DNA of 9,352 nucleotides from Vulcanimicrobiota bacterium (GCA_019245275.1 JAFARW010000163.1:1-9352), one strand, 5' to 3'; counted from the first letter of the stretch, positions 1-7,173 are shown. A program made the numbers and translations. Notes: generated by a model not told the origin, from the letters alone.

Positions 1-1
1 A

Positions 2-148
2 GATTGGGCCGAGTCCGATTTCTTAGCTGAAGAAGGCAGCGTCGAACCGACGCAAACGATTTCATCGTCGGTGCTTGCTGAAGCGCGCGAAGTGCTTAGC
101 GATGCCGAGGACGGCTGCCACTTGCACCTTCACGAAGGCGAAGAGTAA
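2..148 (+). CDS. C-terminal fragment of an unrecognised acidic protein (cut by left edge)
   Basis: A frame open from the left edge runs 48 codons to TAA at 146-148. The peptide starts DWAESDFLAEEG, is strongly acidic (many Glu and Asp) and ends in a Cys/His-containing tail, CHLHLHEGEE. It has no family signature I recognise. Its codon use resembles that of the neighbouring genes. Against it, 48 open codons can occur by chance at this GC content, and its last 53 nt run antisense through the 3' end of the paaX-like gene. If real, the two genes are convergent and overlapping, with no room for a terminator between them. The start lies outside the window, so length and function cannot be judged. 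Confidence 0.4.
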   Translation, partial: DWAESDFLAEEGSVEPTQTISSSVLAEAREVLSDAEDGCHLHLHEGEE

Positions 149-953
149 AGAAGCGTTCCGCTTTCGGGGCGACGAGCGTATAGTATTGACGGAACAATCC
201 TGACGCAACACTGCCGGGCCAGTGCGCAGGCAGCAATGCGCTTGGCAAACCCGGATCGATGTATAGGAATCTTCGAAAATCTTGCACCAGCTGCAGGCGC
301 TCGACGAAGGCATCGCGCTCGGTCAGCGTATGCTTCGCCCGCTCCTTTTCGAAGCGCGGTTCATACGATGCGATGAACTCACGGTAATCCGTCGCGATTT
401 CGCCGACATCCCAACAGCGCTCGAGCAACTCACGATCGCTCGACGGTCCTTCATAGTCGCCGACGAACAGCTGCACGGCACGGATGAGTTGCGGTTGTTT
501 TACTAACTCGAGAATTTCAGCGCGTACGTCGCGTGGTGAAATCCAGATCGAAGGTTGGAGCGGCGCCAAGCCAAGGAGCGTCAAATCTTTGCGCAGGCGG
601 TCGCGCAGTTGGCGTTTGCGCTCCGCAACACCGTAAACGACAATGCGCCAGCGACCATCCCATTCTACCGCCGGCTCGTAGATGCGTGGCGCGATCTGCT
701 CGATGCGGTGGGCGCCTTTTTCCGTGAGCCGATAGAGCGCGCGGGCGTTCGATCTGATGCGCTCGAGCCAGCCCTGAGCGGTCATTCGTGAAAGGGCCTG
801 GCGAACTGCCTGCTCCGCCACCCCCGACTCGGCCATCAGCGCGATCAGACTGGCAACCGGCAGCTGGCCGTCGCACAAGTGACCGAAATCGCCGTACAGC
901 GTAAAGATCAGGGACGCCGCGTGCCCCGCCTTGACACCGCTTCTCACCGGCAT
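96..953 (-). CDS. paaX: PaaX-family transcriptional regulator
   Basis: 285 aa, close to the usual length of PaaX repressors (about 300 aa). Residues 12-80 form the N-terminal winged-helix region, with the family-like SLIFTLYGDF at 14-23 and a recognition-helix segment around AVRQALSRMTAQGWLERIR at 49-67. Residues 98-142 (WDGRWRIVVYGV through IWISPRD) match the central Cas2-like domain, and residues 170-270 the C-terminal PaaX domain, including LPSALLPAHWPG. In the family, PaaX represses phenylacetate catabolic operons and is released by phenylacetyl-CoA. Here the ligand is inferred to be some aryl-CoA, because the divergent neighbour is a BoxB-like oxygenase. ATG at 951-953 is the most upstream start: a TGA lies in frame six codons before it. 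There is no Shine-Dalgarno before this ATG, because the operator repeat abuts it. A GTG two codons further in is an alternative. The tail after about residue 272 looks longer than typical. Confidence 0.92.
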   Translation of the reverse strand: MPVRSGVKAGHAASLIFTLYGDFGHLCDGQLPVASLIALMAESGVAEQAVRQALSRMTAQGWLERIRSNARALYRLTEKGAHRIEQIAPRIYEPAVEWDGRWRIVVYGVAERKRQLRDRLRKDLTLLGLAPLQPSIWISPRDVRAEILELVKQPQLIRAVQLFVGDYEGPSSDRELLERCWDVGEIATDYREFIASYEPRFEKERAKHTLTERDAFVERLQLVQDFRRFLYIDPGLPSALLPAHWPGSVASGLFRQYYTLVAPKAERFFTLRLREGASGSRPRHR

Positions 954-961
954 GGTATAAC
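931..961 (+). promoter_or_regulatory. Candidate sigma70-type promoter for the boxB-like operon
   Basis: TTGACA at 931-936 is a perfect -35 hexamer. TATAAC at 956-961 matches the -10 consensus at five of six positions. The spacer is 19 nt, longer than the 17-nt optimum. The -35 lies inside the first codons of the paaX-like gene and the -10 lies within the left arm of the inverted repeat. Transcription would start near 968 and give a leader of about 37 nt carrying GGAGGG at 997-1002, just before ATG 1005. The assignment is by consensus only. Confidence 0.5.
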
Positions 962-996
962 GTAATTCTCACGACGTTACGTAAATCCGTTATACC
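954..996. promoter_or_regulatory. Palindromic operator candidate between divergent paaX and boxB-like genes
   Basis: GGTATAACG at 954-962 is repeated as its exact reverse complement CGTTATACC at 988-996, with 25 nt between the arms. A second nested pair, ACGTAA at 960-965 and TTACGT at 977-982, lies inside, and TTACGTAA at 977-984 is itself palindromic. Each outer arm carries TATAAC, on the plus strand at 956-961 and on the minus strand at 994-989, so each could serve as the -10 of one divergent promoter. Protein bound to both arms would then block both genes. PaaX proteins are known to bind long spaced inverted repeats, so autoregulation plus control of the 1005 operon is a reasonable inference. 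The sequence is not the E. coli PaaX consensus as I recall it. No good -35 is visible for the minus-strand promoter. Confidence 0.6.
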
Positions 997-1004
997 GGAG
1001 GGCT

Positions 1005-2129
1005 ATGACACGTATTTCGACTTTCGACGACTGGATCGACCTTTTGAAGCAGTGGCAAGAGGACATCGGCCTGGACCAAGAGCTCGTCGAGCGCTACATG
1101 CCCGGCTACCAATTCGAAGCCAAGTACGGCGAGCTGCCGACCAATGAAATTACTTTCGGTGAATTCGCCGGCGAGCGTAAGTGGGAGAAGGTCCTAGAAA
1201 TCCCGGATCAACGCATGCGCGACGCCGTCCTCAACATGGTCGTTTATCAGGGCGACACGGAGTTCGCCTCCAACGAGCAGCAACGGTTTCTTGTCAACAA
1301 TGCGCCAACCGAATACGATCTCGCGTCGCTCGTGCGCATCATGGTTGAAGAGACGCGTCACGGCTATCAGATGTGTCATCTGATGATCAAGCAATTCGGA
1401 GAAGACGGCAAGATCGAAGCCCAGAAGATGCTCGAGCGTCGTGCTTACGGCAAGAAGAACCGGCTACTGAACGCCTTCAACGACGACGTTACGCACTGGC
1501 TCGATTTCTTTGCGTACACGAATTTCATGGATCGCGACGGGAAGTTTCAATTGACCATGCTCTCGCACTCGGGATTCGCCCCGCTCGCGCAATCGATGGG
1601 ACCGATGCTGCGGGAGGAGTCGTTTCACATGGGAACGGGCGTGTCGGGTTTGAAGCGAATCGCGCAAGCCGGCGTCATTCCGGTTGAGCTGCAGCAGAAG
1701 TACTACAACAAGTGGTTCTCGGGCTCGCTCGATCTCTTCGGGACCGATCACTCGAGTTCGGCGCAGTGGGCGTATGCGTGGGGCATCAAAGGAAGAGTTG
1801 ACGAAGGGAAGACGCCTGAAGCGGCCGATCGCGAGCACCTGAACGAACGGGCCCGCGGCCAGTTTTACGACGAGGCGCGCAAGACCGTCGAGATGGTCAA
1901 TAGCGTAAATCCGTCGGCGACAAAACTGTTCGTCCCCGACATGCGCTTCAATCGTGAGATCGGCGAGTTCAAAGATCAGCGCTGGAGCGTCGACGGGCGC
2001 CGTCTAACGGAAGATGAGTGGAGCGCTTACGCGCCGAGCGTTCTGCCGAACGCCGAAGATGAAGCCACGTTGACCGAATATTTCAAAAACCCGTGTTGGA
2101 TCGCACCGAAAGGAAAAGCCGCAGCATGA
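1005..2129 (+). CDS. BoxB-like diiron aryl-CoA oxygenase (benzoyl-CoA epoxidase family, short form)
   Basis: 374 aa, soluble, with no signal peptide. The protein resembles BoxB, the oxygenase of benzoyl-CoA 2,3-epoxidase, which inserts one O2-derived oxygen into the ring of an aromatic CoA thioester. Family-like stretches include VEETRHGYQM (114-123), FMDRDGKFQLTMLSHSGFAPLAQ (174-196), REESFHMGTGVSG (203-215), GSLDLFGTDHSS (240-251), FNREIGEF (315-322) and NPCWIAP (362-368). The ligand spacing of BoxB, as I recall it, maps onto E86, E116, H119, D176, E205 and H208, so both iron sites look complete. BoxB proteins are about 470 aa. This one lacks roughly 35 residues before the first ligand, and ends soon after the WIAP motif where BoxB continues. 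GGAGGG at 997-1002 sits only 2-3 nt before the ATG. The next gene overlaps the stop by 4 nt. The substrate is not established: benzoyl-CoA, phenylacetyl-CoA or another aryl-CoA are all possible. PaaA-type membership in the same superfamily is the alternative. Confidence 0.85.
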   Translation: MTRISTFDDWIDLLKQWQEDIGLDQELVERYMPGYQFEAKYGELPTNEITFGEFAGERKWEKVLEIPDQRMRDAVLNMVVYQGDTEFASNEQQRFLVNNAPTEYDLASLVRIMVEETRHGYQMCHLMIKQFGEDGKIEAQKMLERRAYGKKNRLLNAFNDDVTHWLDFFAYTNFMDRDGKFQLTMLSHSGFAPLAQSMGPMLREESFHMGTGVSGLKRIAQAGVIPVELQQKYYNKWFSGSLDLFGTDHSSSAQWAYAWGIKGRVDEGKTPEAADREHLNERARGQFYDEARKTVEMVNSVNPSATKLFVPDMRFNREIGEFKDQRWSVDGRRLTEDEWSAYAPSVLPNAEDEATLTEYFKNPCWIAPKGKAAA

Positions 2130-3004
2130 CCGTTCAGCAAACGAAGCCCGACGTTGCCGGAAACGGCGCGAAAACCGAGACTCCCTTCGGACGGGAGGCT
2201 CGCTCCTACGACGGAAAACGGCTAATTAACTCTAGCCGCGACGGACACATCGCGGTGATCGAGATGAACGATCCGCCTGCTAACACGTATACGCACGAGA
2301 TGATGCGGCAGCTTGACGACGCGATTCTCGATGCACGATTTGACGATGATGTCGAAGTGATTGTCGTCAGTGGTGCCGGCGAGAAGTTCTTTTCGGCCGG
2401 CGCGAACATCGGGATGCTCAACACGGTCACGCCGCAGTTCAAATACATGTTTTGCTTGCATGCGAATGAGACGCTCTCGCGATTCGAGCAGACGCCCAAG
2501 CTCGTCATTGCCGCGTTGAACGGCCACACCGTTGGTGGTGGTCTCGAGATTGCGATGGCGTGTGACGTCCGGATTGCGCGTAAAGATGCCGGCAAGATCG
2601 GCCTGCCGGAGGTTGCGCTCGGCGTGCTTCCCGGCACCGGCGGAACCCAGCGTCTCGCGCGCCTCGTCGGAAAGTCGCGCGCAATCGAGTTGATGGCGAC
2701 CGGGCGCACCTTTAGCTTCGAGCAAGCGCTCGACTTCGGCATGATCAATGACATCTTGGAGGGTGACGCAGCCTCGTTCCGCGAGCAAGTGCTCGCGTAT
2801 GCGAAGCAGTTCACGTCCCCGAACAAGGCGCCAATGGCGGTCGGCCATATCAAGCGGAGCGTGCAAACCGGCATTGAACTGCCGCTGAATGATGCGTTGG
2901 CACTGGAACGGGAATTGCAGTCACTCCTCTTCAAGAGCGAGGACGCCAAAGAAGGGCTGGCCGCTTACAACGAAAAGCGCGTTGCGCGCTTCAAGAATCG
3001 CTAA
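2126..3004 (+). CDS. Enoyl-CoA hydratase/isomerase (crotonase fold)
   Basis: 292 aa, single crotonase domain. NDPPANTYTHEM (48-59) is the usual start of the fold. FFSAGANI (89-96) and GHTVGGGLE (133-141) build the oxyanion hole and CoA pocket, and IGLPEVALGVLPGTGGTQRL follows from 158. E141 and E162 align with the two catalytic glutamates of enoyl-CoA hydratase (E144 and E164 in the rat enzyme), so hydratase activity is plausible. The first 35-40 residues are a low-complexity polar extension. ATG 2126 was chosen because it overlaps the upstream TGA (ATGA) and follows AGGAAA. An upstream in-frame ATG at 2093 lies inside the preceding gene. In context it probably acts on the product of the BoxB-like enzyme, as a hydratase, an isomerase (PaaG-like) or a ring-processing enzyme. 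It is too short to be BoxC, which has two such regions in about 550 aa. Confidence 0.9.
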   Translation: MTVQQTKPDVAGNGAKTETPFGREARSYDGKRLINSSRDGHIAVIEMNDPPANTYTHEMMRQLDDAILDARFDDDVEVIVVSGAGEKFFSAGANIGMLNTVTPQFKYMFCLHANETLSRFEQTPKLVIAALNGHTVGGGLEIAMACDVRIARKDAGKIGLPEVALGVLPGTGGTQRLARLVGKSRAIELMATGRTFSFEQALDFGMINDILEGDAASFREQVLAYAKQFTSPNKAPMAVGHIKRSVQTGIELPLNDALALERELQSLLFKSEDAKEGLAAYNEKRVARFKNR

Positions 3005-3011
3005 CGGTCGC

Positions 3012-4733
3012 TTGAACGCCGGCCGCTTTCTGGCGGCGGCGCTTTGCTTTGCGGCGCTCGGCGCTGCCTCGCCTTCGCCACCGGGCGCCGACCAGCAGTA
3101 CGAGGCGATCGCGCGAGCGTATTTCGCTGACAACTTTCGCACGCAGCCGATCGGCGCGACCTTTATCGGCGTGCACACCTATGATTCGCAGCTCGGCGAT
3201 TTTTCCGCTGCAGCCGTGGCGCGCCAACTCGCAAAGGACCACACCTTTCTGGCGAAGTTGAGTGCACTCGATACCTCGCAGCTTTCGCCCGAAGTCGCGC
3301 TTGATGCGCGATTGCTCAGCGATAATCTTAAAGATGATCTGCTCCTAACCGGTCAGCTCGCTCAGTGGCGGCACAATCCCGATCAATACGTCGGTGCTGC
3401 CAGCGGCGCCATCTTTACATTGATGAGTCGCAATTACGCGCCGCTTGCAACGAGAATGCGGTATGCAATCTCGCGGGAGCGTCAGATTCCGCGGATGCTG
3501 CAAGCGGGCCGAGCCAACACGACGACGGTGGACTCGGCGACGAAAGCGGTTTCGGCTGAAGATGCTGCCGGCTCGATTTCCTTCTTCAAGGACACGGTGC
3601 CGCTTGGCTTCGCAGACGTCAAGGATCGCAAGCTTCAGGCGCAGCTGCGTGCCGCCAATGCGGCGGCGGCAGCCGCGATGGCATCCTTTGCAGCGTGGAT
3701 TCGCGGCATCAAACCGAGCGGAACGTACGCGATTGGTCCGGACGTGTACCGTAAGCGCCTACAGTATGAGATGGCGGTCGATATGCCGCTCGATCAGTAC
3801 TTGGCGATCGGTCAGCGCGCGCTCCGGGAAACCAAAGCACGCTTCGTCGCGACCGCCAGGCAAATCGACCCGAAACATTCGCCGCAGCAGGTCTTCGCGG
3901 CGCTCTATAGAGTGCATCCGGCGGCTTCAAGTTTATTGCAGACCGCGCAACACGACCTAACGCGGTTGCGCGCGTTTGTGATTGCACACCACATCATCAC
4001 GCTTCCGCCCGATGCGAACATCAAGGTCATCGACACGCCGGCCTTCCAGCGCGCGACAACCGAAGCGGCGGAAGATTCACCCGGACCGCTCGAAACGGTC
4101 GCGACGCAGGCGTATTATTACGTAACTCCGGTCGATCCAGCGTGGTCGGCGCAGCAAAAGGAGCAGTTCTTAGGCCTCTTCAACGATTTCACGCGGCCGA
4201 TCATCTCCGCTCACGAAGTCTACCCCGGCCACTTTACGAATTTCACAATCGATCGGCATCTCAATATCAGCCTAACGCGACGGCTTCTAACGAGCCCTGC
4301 GACCGTTGAAGGATGGGCGCACTACGACGAGCAGATGATGGTCGATCAAGGCTGGGGCAATCACGATCCCCGCGTTCGTCTCGCGCAGTTGGGTGAAGCG
4401 CTCTTGCGCGAAGCACGCTATGTCGTCGGCGTCAAAGAGCACACGCAAGGCATGAGCGTCGATGCGGCCACGAACTTCTTCATGCAGAACGCCTTTGAAA
4501 CGCGGCAGGTCGCGCATGGCGAGGCGCTGCGCGGAACGCAGGATCCGATGTACGGGTACTACACGCTGGGCAAACTCGAGATCCTTAAGCTGCGTGACGA
4601 TTATCGGAAGATGGTCGGACCGGCGTTCACGTTGCAGAAATTCCACGATGCATTGCTCGCGCACGGCGATCCACCGATTCCGCTGCTGCGTCCGCTGATC
4701 TTAGGGCGTGCGGACGACGGAAAGATCCTGTGA
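3012..4733 (+). CDS. Exported DUF885 protein, putative zinc metallopeptidase (first of tandem pair)
   Basis: About 573 aa from TTG 3012, 7 nt after the crotonase stop. This start gives a compact signal peptide (NAGRF, then a run of Leu/Ala/Phe to about residue 18, and a likely cleavage site near GAAS). TTG 2982 inside the upstream gene is an alternative with a longer basic n-region. No clear Shine-Dalgarno precedes either, so translation may depend on coupling. The C-terminal third carries HEVYPGH at 401-407 and EGWAHYDEQMMVD from 433. This arrangement in DUF885 resembles a gluzincin zinc site (His, His, downstream Glu, with catalytic Glu402). The biochemical role of the family is poorly defined; hydrolysis of peptides or amino-acid conjugates outside the cytoplasm is an inference. 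Further conserved blocks are EHTQGM, GTQDPMYGYYTLGK and LAHGDPPIP near the end. It is a paralogue of the next gene, with a 4-nt overlap between them. Confidence 0.88.
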   Translation: MNAGRFLAAALCFAALGAASPSPPGADQQYEAIARAYFADNFRTQPIGATFIGVHTYDSQLGDFSAAAVARQLAKDHTFLAKLSALDTSQLSPEVALDARLLSDNLKDDLLLTGQLAQWRHNPDQYVGAASGAIFTLMSRNYAPLATRMRYAISRERQIPRMLQAGRANTTTVDSATKAVSAEDAAGSISFFKDTVPLGFADVKDRKLQAQLRAANAAAAAAMASFAAWIRGIKPSGTYAIGPDVYRKRLQYEMAVDMPLDQYLAIGQRALRETKARFVATARQIDPKHSPQQVFAALYRVHPAASSLLQTAQHDLTRLRAFVIAHHIITLPPDANIKVIDTPAFQRATTEAAEDSPGPLETVATQAYYYVTPVDPAWSAQQKEQFLGLFNDFTRPIISAHEVYPGHFTNFTIDRHLNISLTRRLLTSPATVEGWAHYDEQMMVDQGWGNHDPRVRLAQLGEALLREARYVVGVKEHTQGMSVDAATNFFMQNAFETRQVAHGEALRGTQDPMYGYYTLGKLEILKLRDDYRKMVGPAFTLQKFHDALLAHGDPPIPLLRPLILGRADDGKIL

Positions 4734-6460
4734 TCGCCGCGCTGTTCTCTGCCGGAGTCCTAGCCGCGCAACTTGCTGCCGTACCGGCGCCGGCTCGTCC
4801 GTCCGCCGATTCCGCGCTGACTGCGCTCTCGCAAGCCTACTTCGCGTACGCTTGGCGCGATAATCCCGTCCAGGCGACGAATGCCGGCGTTCACACCTAC
4901 GACACGGCGCTCGGATCGTACAGTGCGTCGGCGTATCGCTCGCGAGTTGCAATCGCGAAGTCGTATTTGCGCGCATTGCATGCGATCGATCGTCGCAAGC
5001 TCTCGACCGAGGCTGGGTACGACTACGCGATCTTTGAGAGCCGGTTAAAGGCCACACTTCTCTCGCTCGAGACCGAACAGAATTGGCGGCACCACCCCAG
5101 CTCCTACACGGGCGCAGCGTCCAACGCGATCTTCTCGCTGATCAAACGCGACTTCGCGCCGCTCGACGTGCGGATGCGCGACGCGATTGCGCGCGAACAC
5201 TTGATTCCCGGTCTGCTGCAAGCCGGCGCCGCAAACATTACAAGCGTCGATCCAACGACCGCTCAGATCGAAGGCGCCGACATCAAGGGCTCGATCGTCT
5301 TCTTTTCAACGATCGTGCCGCAAGCATTTCATGACGTCAGCGATCCGACGCTGCAATCGCAACTTCAAGCGGCGAATGCGGCTGTGATTACGGCGATCCA
5401 GCAATTCGGCGGTCGGATGGCGAGCGGACCGTTTGCGCATCCGTCGGGAACGTACGCGATCGGCGCAAAAGATTTCGCGGCGCGGCTCGCTCTTCAAGAG
5501 CTGACGCCAATCCCGCTTGCGCAATACGAGCGCGTGGGAGCGCAAGCGTTGGCGCAAACGAAAGCGCAGTTCGTCGCAGTTGCAAAGCAGATCGATCCTG
5601 CCAAAACGCCGCAGGCAGTCGCCGATGAAATCGGCGCCGACCATCCGACGGCCGATCAGTTGCTGCCCGCCTCGCAGCGCGATCTCGACGATCTCCATGC
5701 TTTCGTCATCGCACACCACATCGTGACGCTGCCACCGGATTACGATATCAAGGTCGTTCCGACGCCGGTGTTTGCGCGTCAAACGACATTCGCGTCGATG
5801 GATGCGCCGGGCCCGCTCGAAACTGTCGCGACGCAGGCATACTACAACGTTACGCCGGTCGAGCCCGATTGGTCGCCGCAACGCGCGGACTCACATCTCG
5901 CGTTCTTCAACAATTACTACCGTCCGATCGTTGGGGCGCATGAAGTGATGCCGGGTCATTACGTGAACTTCACGTTGAACCGTCACGAGAAGCTCTCGCT
6001 GATCCGCCGGCTTTTTGCGAGCCCTTCGTACGCCGAAGGTTGGGCGCACTATGACGAGCAGATGATGGTCGATGAAGGTTGGGGAAACGGGAATCCCAAG
6101 GTTCGCTTAGCGCAGCTTCAGGGTGCCCTCTTGCGAGAAGCGCGCTACATCGTCGGTTTGCGCGAGCATACGCAAGGAATGACCGTCGACCAAGCGACGC
6201 AATTCTTCATCGCGAATGCATTTGTCGGCCAGGAGCCGGCGCACCGCGAAGCCTTGCGCGGCACGCAGGACCCACTCTACGGCTACTACACGCTTGGCAA
6301 GTTGGAGCTTCTCAAACTACGCAGCGACTACCGGAGAAAGATGGCCGCGTCATACTCTCTGCAGCGTTTCCACGATGCGTTTCTCGCGCATGGCGATCCG
6401 CCGATCGCGATCACGCGAAAGGAGTTGCTCGGCCGCTCCGACGACGGCCGCTTGCTCTAA
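4730..6460 (+). CDS. Exported DUF885 protein, putative zinc metallopeptidase (second of tandem pair)
   Basis: 576 aa from GTG 4730, which overlaps the preceding TGA (GTGA), a typical coupled-translation joint. The first 17 residues are hydrophobic (IAALFSAGVLAAQLAA) followed by PAPA, which looks like a signal sequence, although no Lys or Arg precedes it. The putative zinc site is HEVMPGH at 404-410 with EGWAHYDEQMMVD from 436. It aligns along its whole length with the preceding protein: both have a GVHTYD motif near the N-terminus, SSYTGAASNAIFSL or its equivalent, AHHI.TLPPD, GPLETVATQAYY, and the same C-terminal blocks. By eye the last 200 residues are about two thirds identical and the N-terminal half clearly less, which suggests an old duplication followed by divergence. 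The function is inferred as for its partner. It is the last gene of the operon: its stop lies 2 nt from the stop of the convergent gene, with no clear terminator hairpin. Confidence 0.9.
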   Translation: MIAALFSAGVLAAQLAAVPAPARPSADSALTALSQAYFAYAWRDNPVQATNAGVHTYDTALGSYSASAYRSRVAIAKSYLRALHAIDRRKLSTEAGYDYAIFESRLKATLLSLETEQNWRHHPSSYTGAASNAIFSLIKRDFAPLDVRMRDAIAREHLIPGLLQAGAANITSVDPTTAQIEGADIKGSIVFFSTIVPQAFHDVSDPTLQSQLQAANAAVITAIQQFGGRMASGPFAHPSGTYAIGAKDFAARLALQELTPIPLAQYERVGAQALAQTKAQFVAVAKQIDPAKTPQAVADEIGADHPTADQLLPASQRDLDDLHAFVIAHHIVTLPPDYDIKVVPTPVFARQTTFASMDAPGPLETVATQAYYNVTPVEPDWSPQRADSHLAFFNNYYRPIVGAHEVMPGHYVNFTLNRHEKLSLIRRLFASPSYAEGWAHYDEQMMVDEGWGNGNPKVRLAQLQGALLREARYIVGLREHTQGMTVDQATQFFIANAFVGQEPAHREALRGTQDPLYGYYTLGKLELLKLRSDYRRKMAASYSLQRFHDAFLAHGDPPIAITRKELLGRSDDGRLL

Positions 6461-6462
6461 GC

Positions 6463-7173
6463 TTACGAGACGGACGTCTTGATGAACTTCGGGCAGAGCA
6501 GGGTGTCGACCGGCTCCGTAGCGAGCTGGTCGATGTAGTCCTCCGGAATATTTAACTCGTAAGCGTAAGGCCAGTTTGTCGGCGGCGCCGGAAATGTCGC
6601 CGGGATGCGGACGTAGTGAAATTGCGCGGCCGCGGTTCGCAACTTCAACGCTAGCTGCAGCGGGCGACCCGGCGCTTCGAGCGGATCGGCGTAGAGTTGC
6701 GCATAGTAGGAGTCTTGATCGTTCTCAAATGTGGCGTGAATCGGCAACGGGTTTGAGATTGGCTGGTTGCAGAGTGCGCGACTCGCATCGAGCGCAACGA
6801 ATTCCGGATGAGTATACGCGAACGCGGGCGGCGTCGTTCCGCTCAAGATCAGCGGGACGCTTTCGCGATAGAATCCACTCGTCAGGCGTTCGCCGATGTT
6901 ACGAGCGTGGTCCGGCATAAAGACGAGGAAGTCGGAGGCACTGCAGTGGTATCTGGGGGCGCTGACCTGAAGCCGGTAGAGGCCACGCGCCGTATCGAAT
7001 TCCACGATCGCTTCGTCGCCATAACCGCGCTGCAGCGAATACGATCGATCCACCTGCGTCTCGCCGATGCGATCGAGGACGCGAACGTGCATCGAGAGCG
7101 GAGTTTGAGGTGCGAGCCTGGCGATCGGACCGCATAAGGCGACGTGAAGCGCGACGTGCGCTAAGCCGGTCAT
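6463..7173 (-). CDS. Hypothetical protein, possibly exported
   Basis: 236 aa of no family I recognise. The first ~27 residues (MTGLAHVALHVALCGPIARL onward) are weakly hydrophobic without a basic n-region, so export is uncertain, and VALC is not a proper lipobox. Residues 28-80 alternate hydrophobic and polar in short strands (MHVRVLDRI, AIVEFDTARGLYRLQVSAP), suggesting a beta-sandwich. The rest is rich in Pro, Tyr and Phe. Cysteines at 77, 135 and 227 could form a disulfide if exported. ATG 7173 is the first start available in frame, because a TAA lies two codons upstream. Its only good Shine-Dalgarno (GGAGGA at 7201-7206) is too far away and instead serves a mini-ORF ending on this ATG. It follows the DNA ligase gene by 40 nt on the same strand and converges on the DUF885 operon. 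Confidence 0.75.
   Translation of the reverse strand: MTGLAHVALHVALCGPIARLAPQTPLSMHVRVLDRIGETQVDRSYSLQRGYGDEAIVEFDTARGLYRLQVSAPRYHCSASDFLVFMPDHARNIGERLTSGFYRESVPLILSGTTPPAFAYTHPEFVALDASRALCNQPISNPLPIHATFENDQDSYYAQLYADPLEAPGRPLQLALKLRTAAAQFHYVRIPATFPAPPTNWPYAYELNIPEDYIDQLATEPVDTLLCPKFIKTSVS

Noticed and set aside
282..791. Plus-strand frames across the paaX-like gene
   Set aside because: They lie antisense to a well-supported PaaX domain architecture and have no family features of their own.
2206..2949. Long antisense reading frames over the crotonase gene (also 2222-2866)
   Set aside because: They lie opposite a gene with clear catalytic motifs, show no recognisable domain, and are expected shadows in GC-rich DNA.
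2126..3004. Assigning the crotonase as BoxC
   Set aside because: BoxC is about 550 aa with two crotonase-like regions; this protein has one and is 292 aa.
5306..5881. 191-codon antisense frame inside the second DUF885 gene
   Set aside because: The translation is Arg-rich with no motif, and the opposite strand aligns fully with its paralogue.
6440..6480. Bidirectional terminator between the convergent stops
   Set aside because: Only short palindromes (AAGCTT, GACGGACGTC) are present; there is no stable GC stem followed by a T run on either strand.
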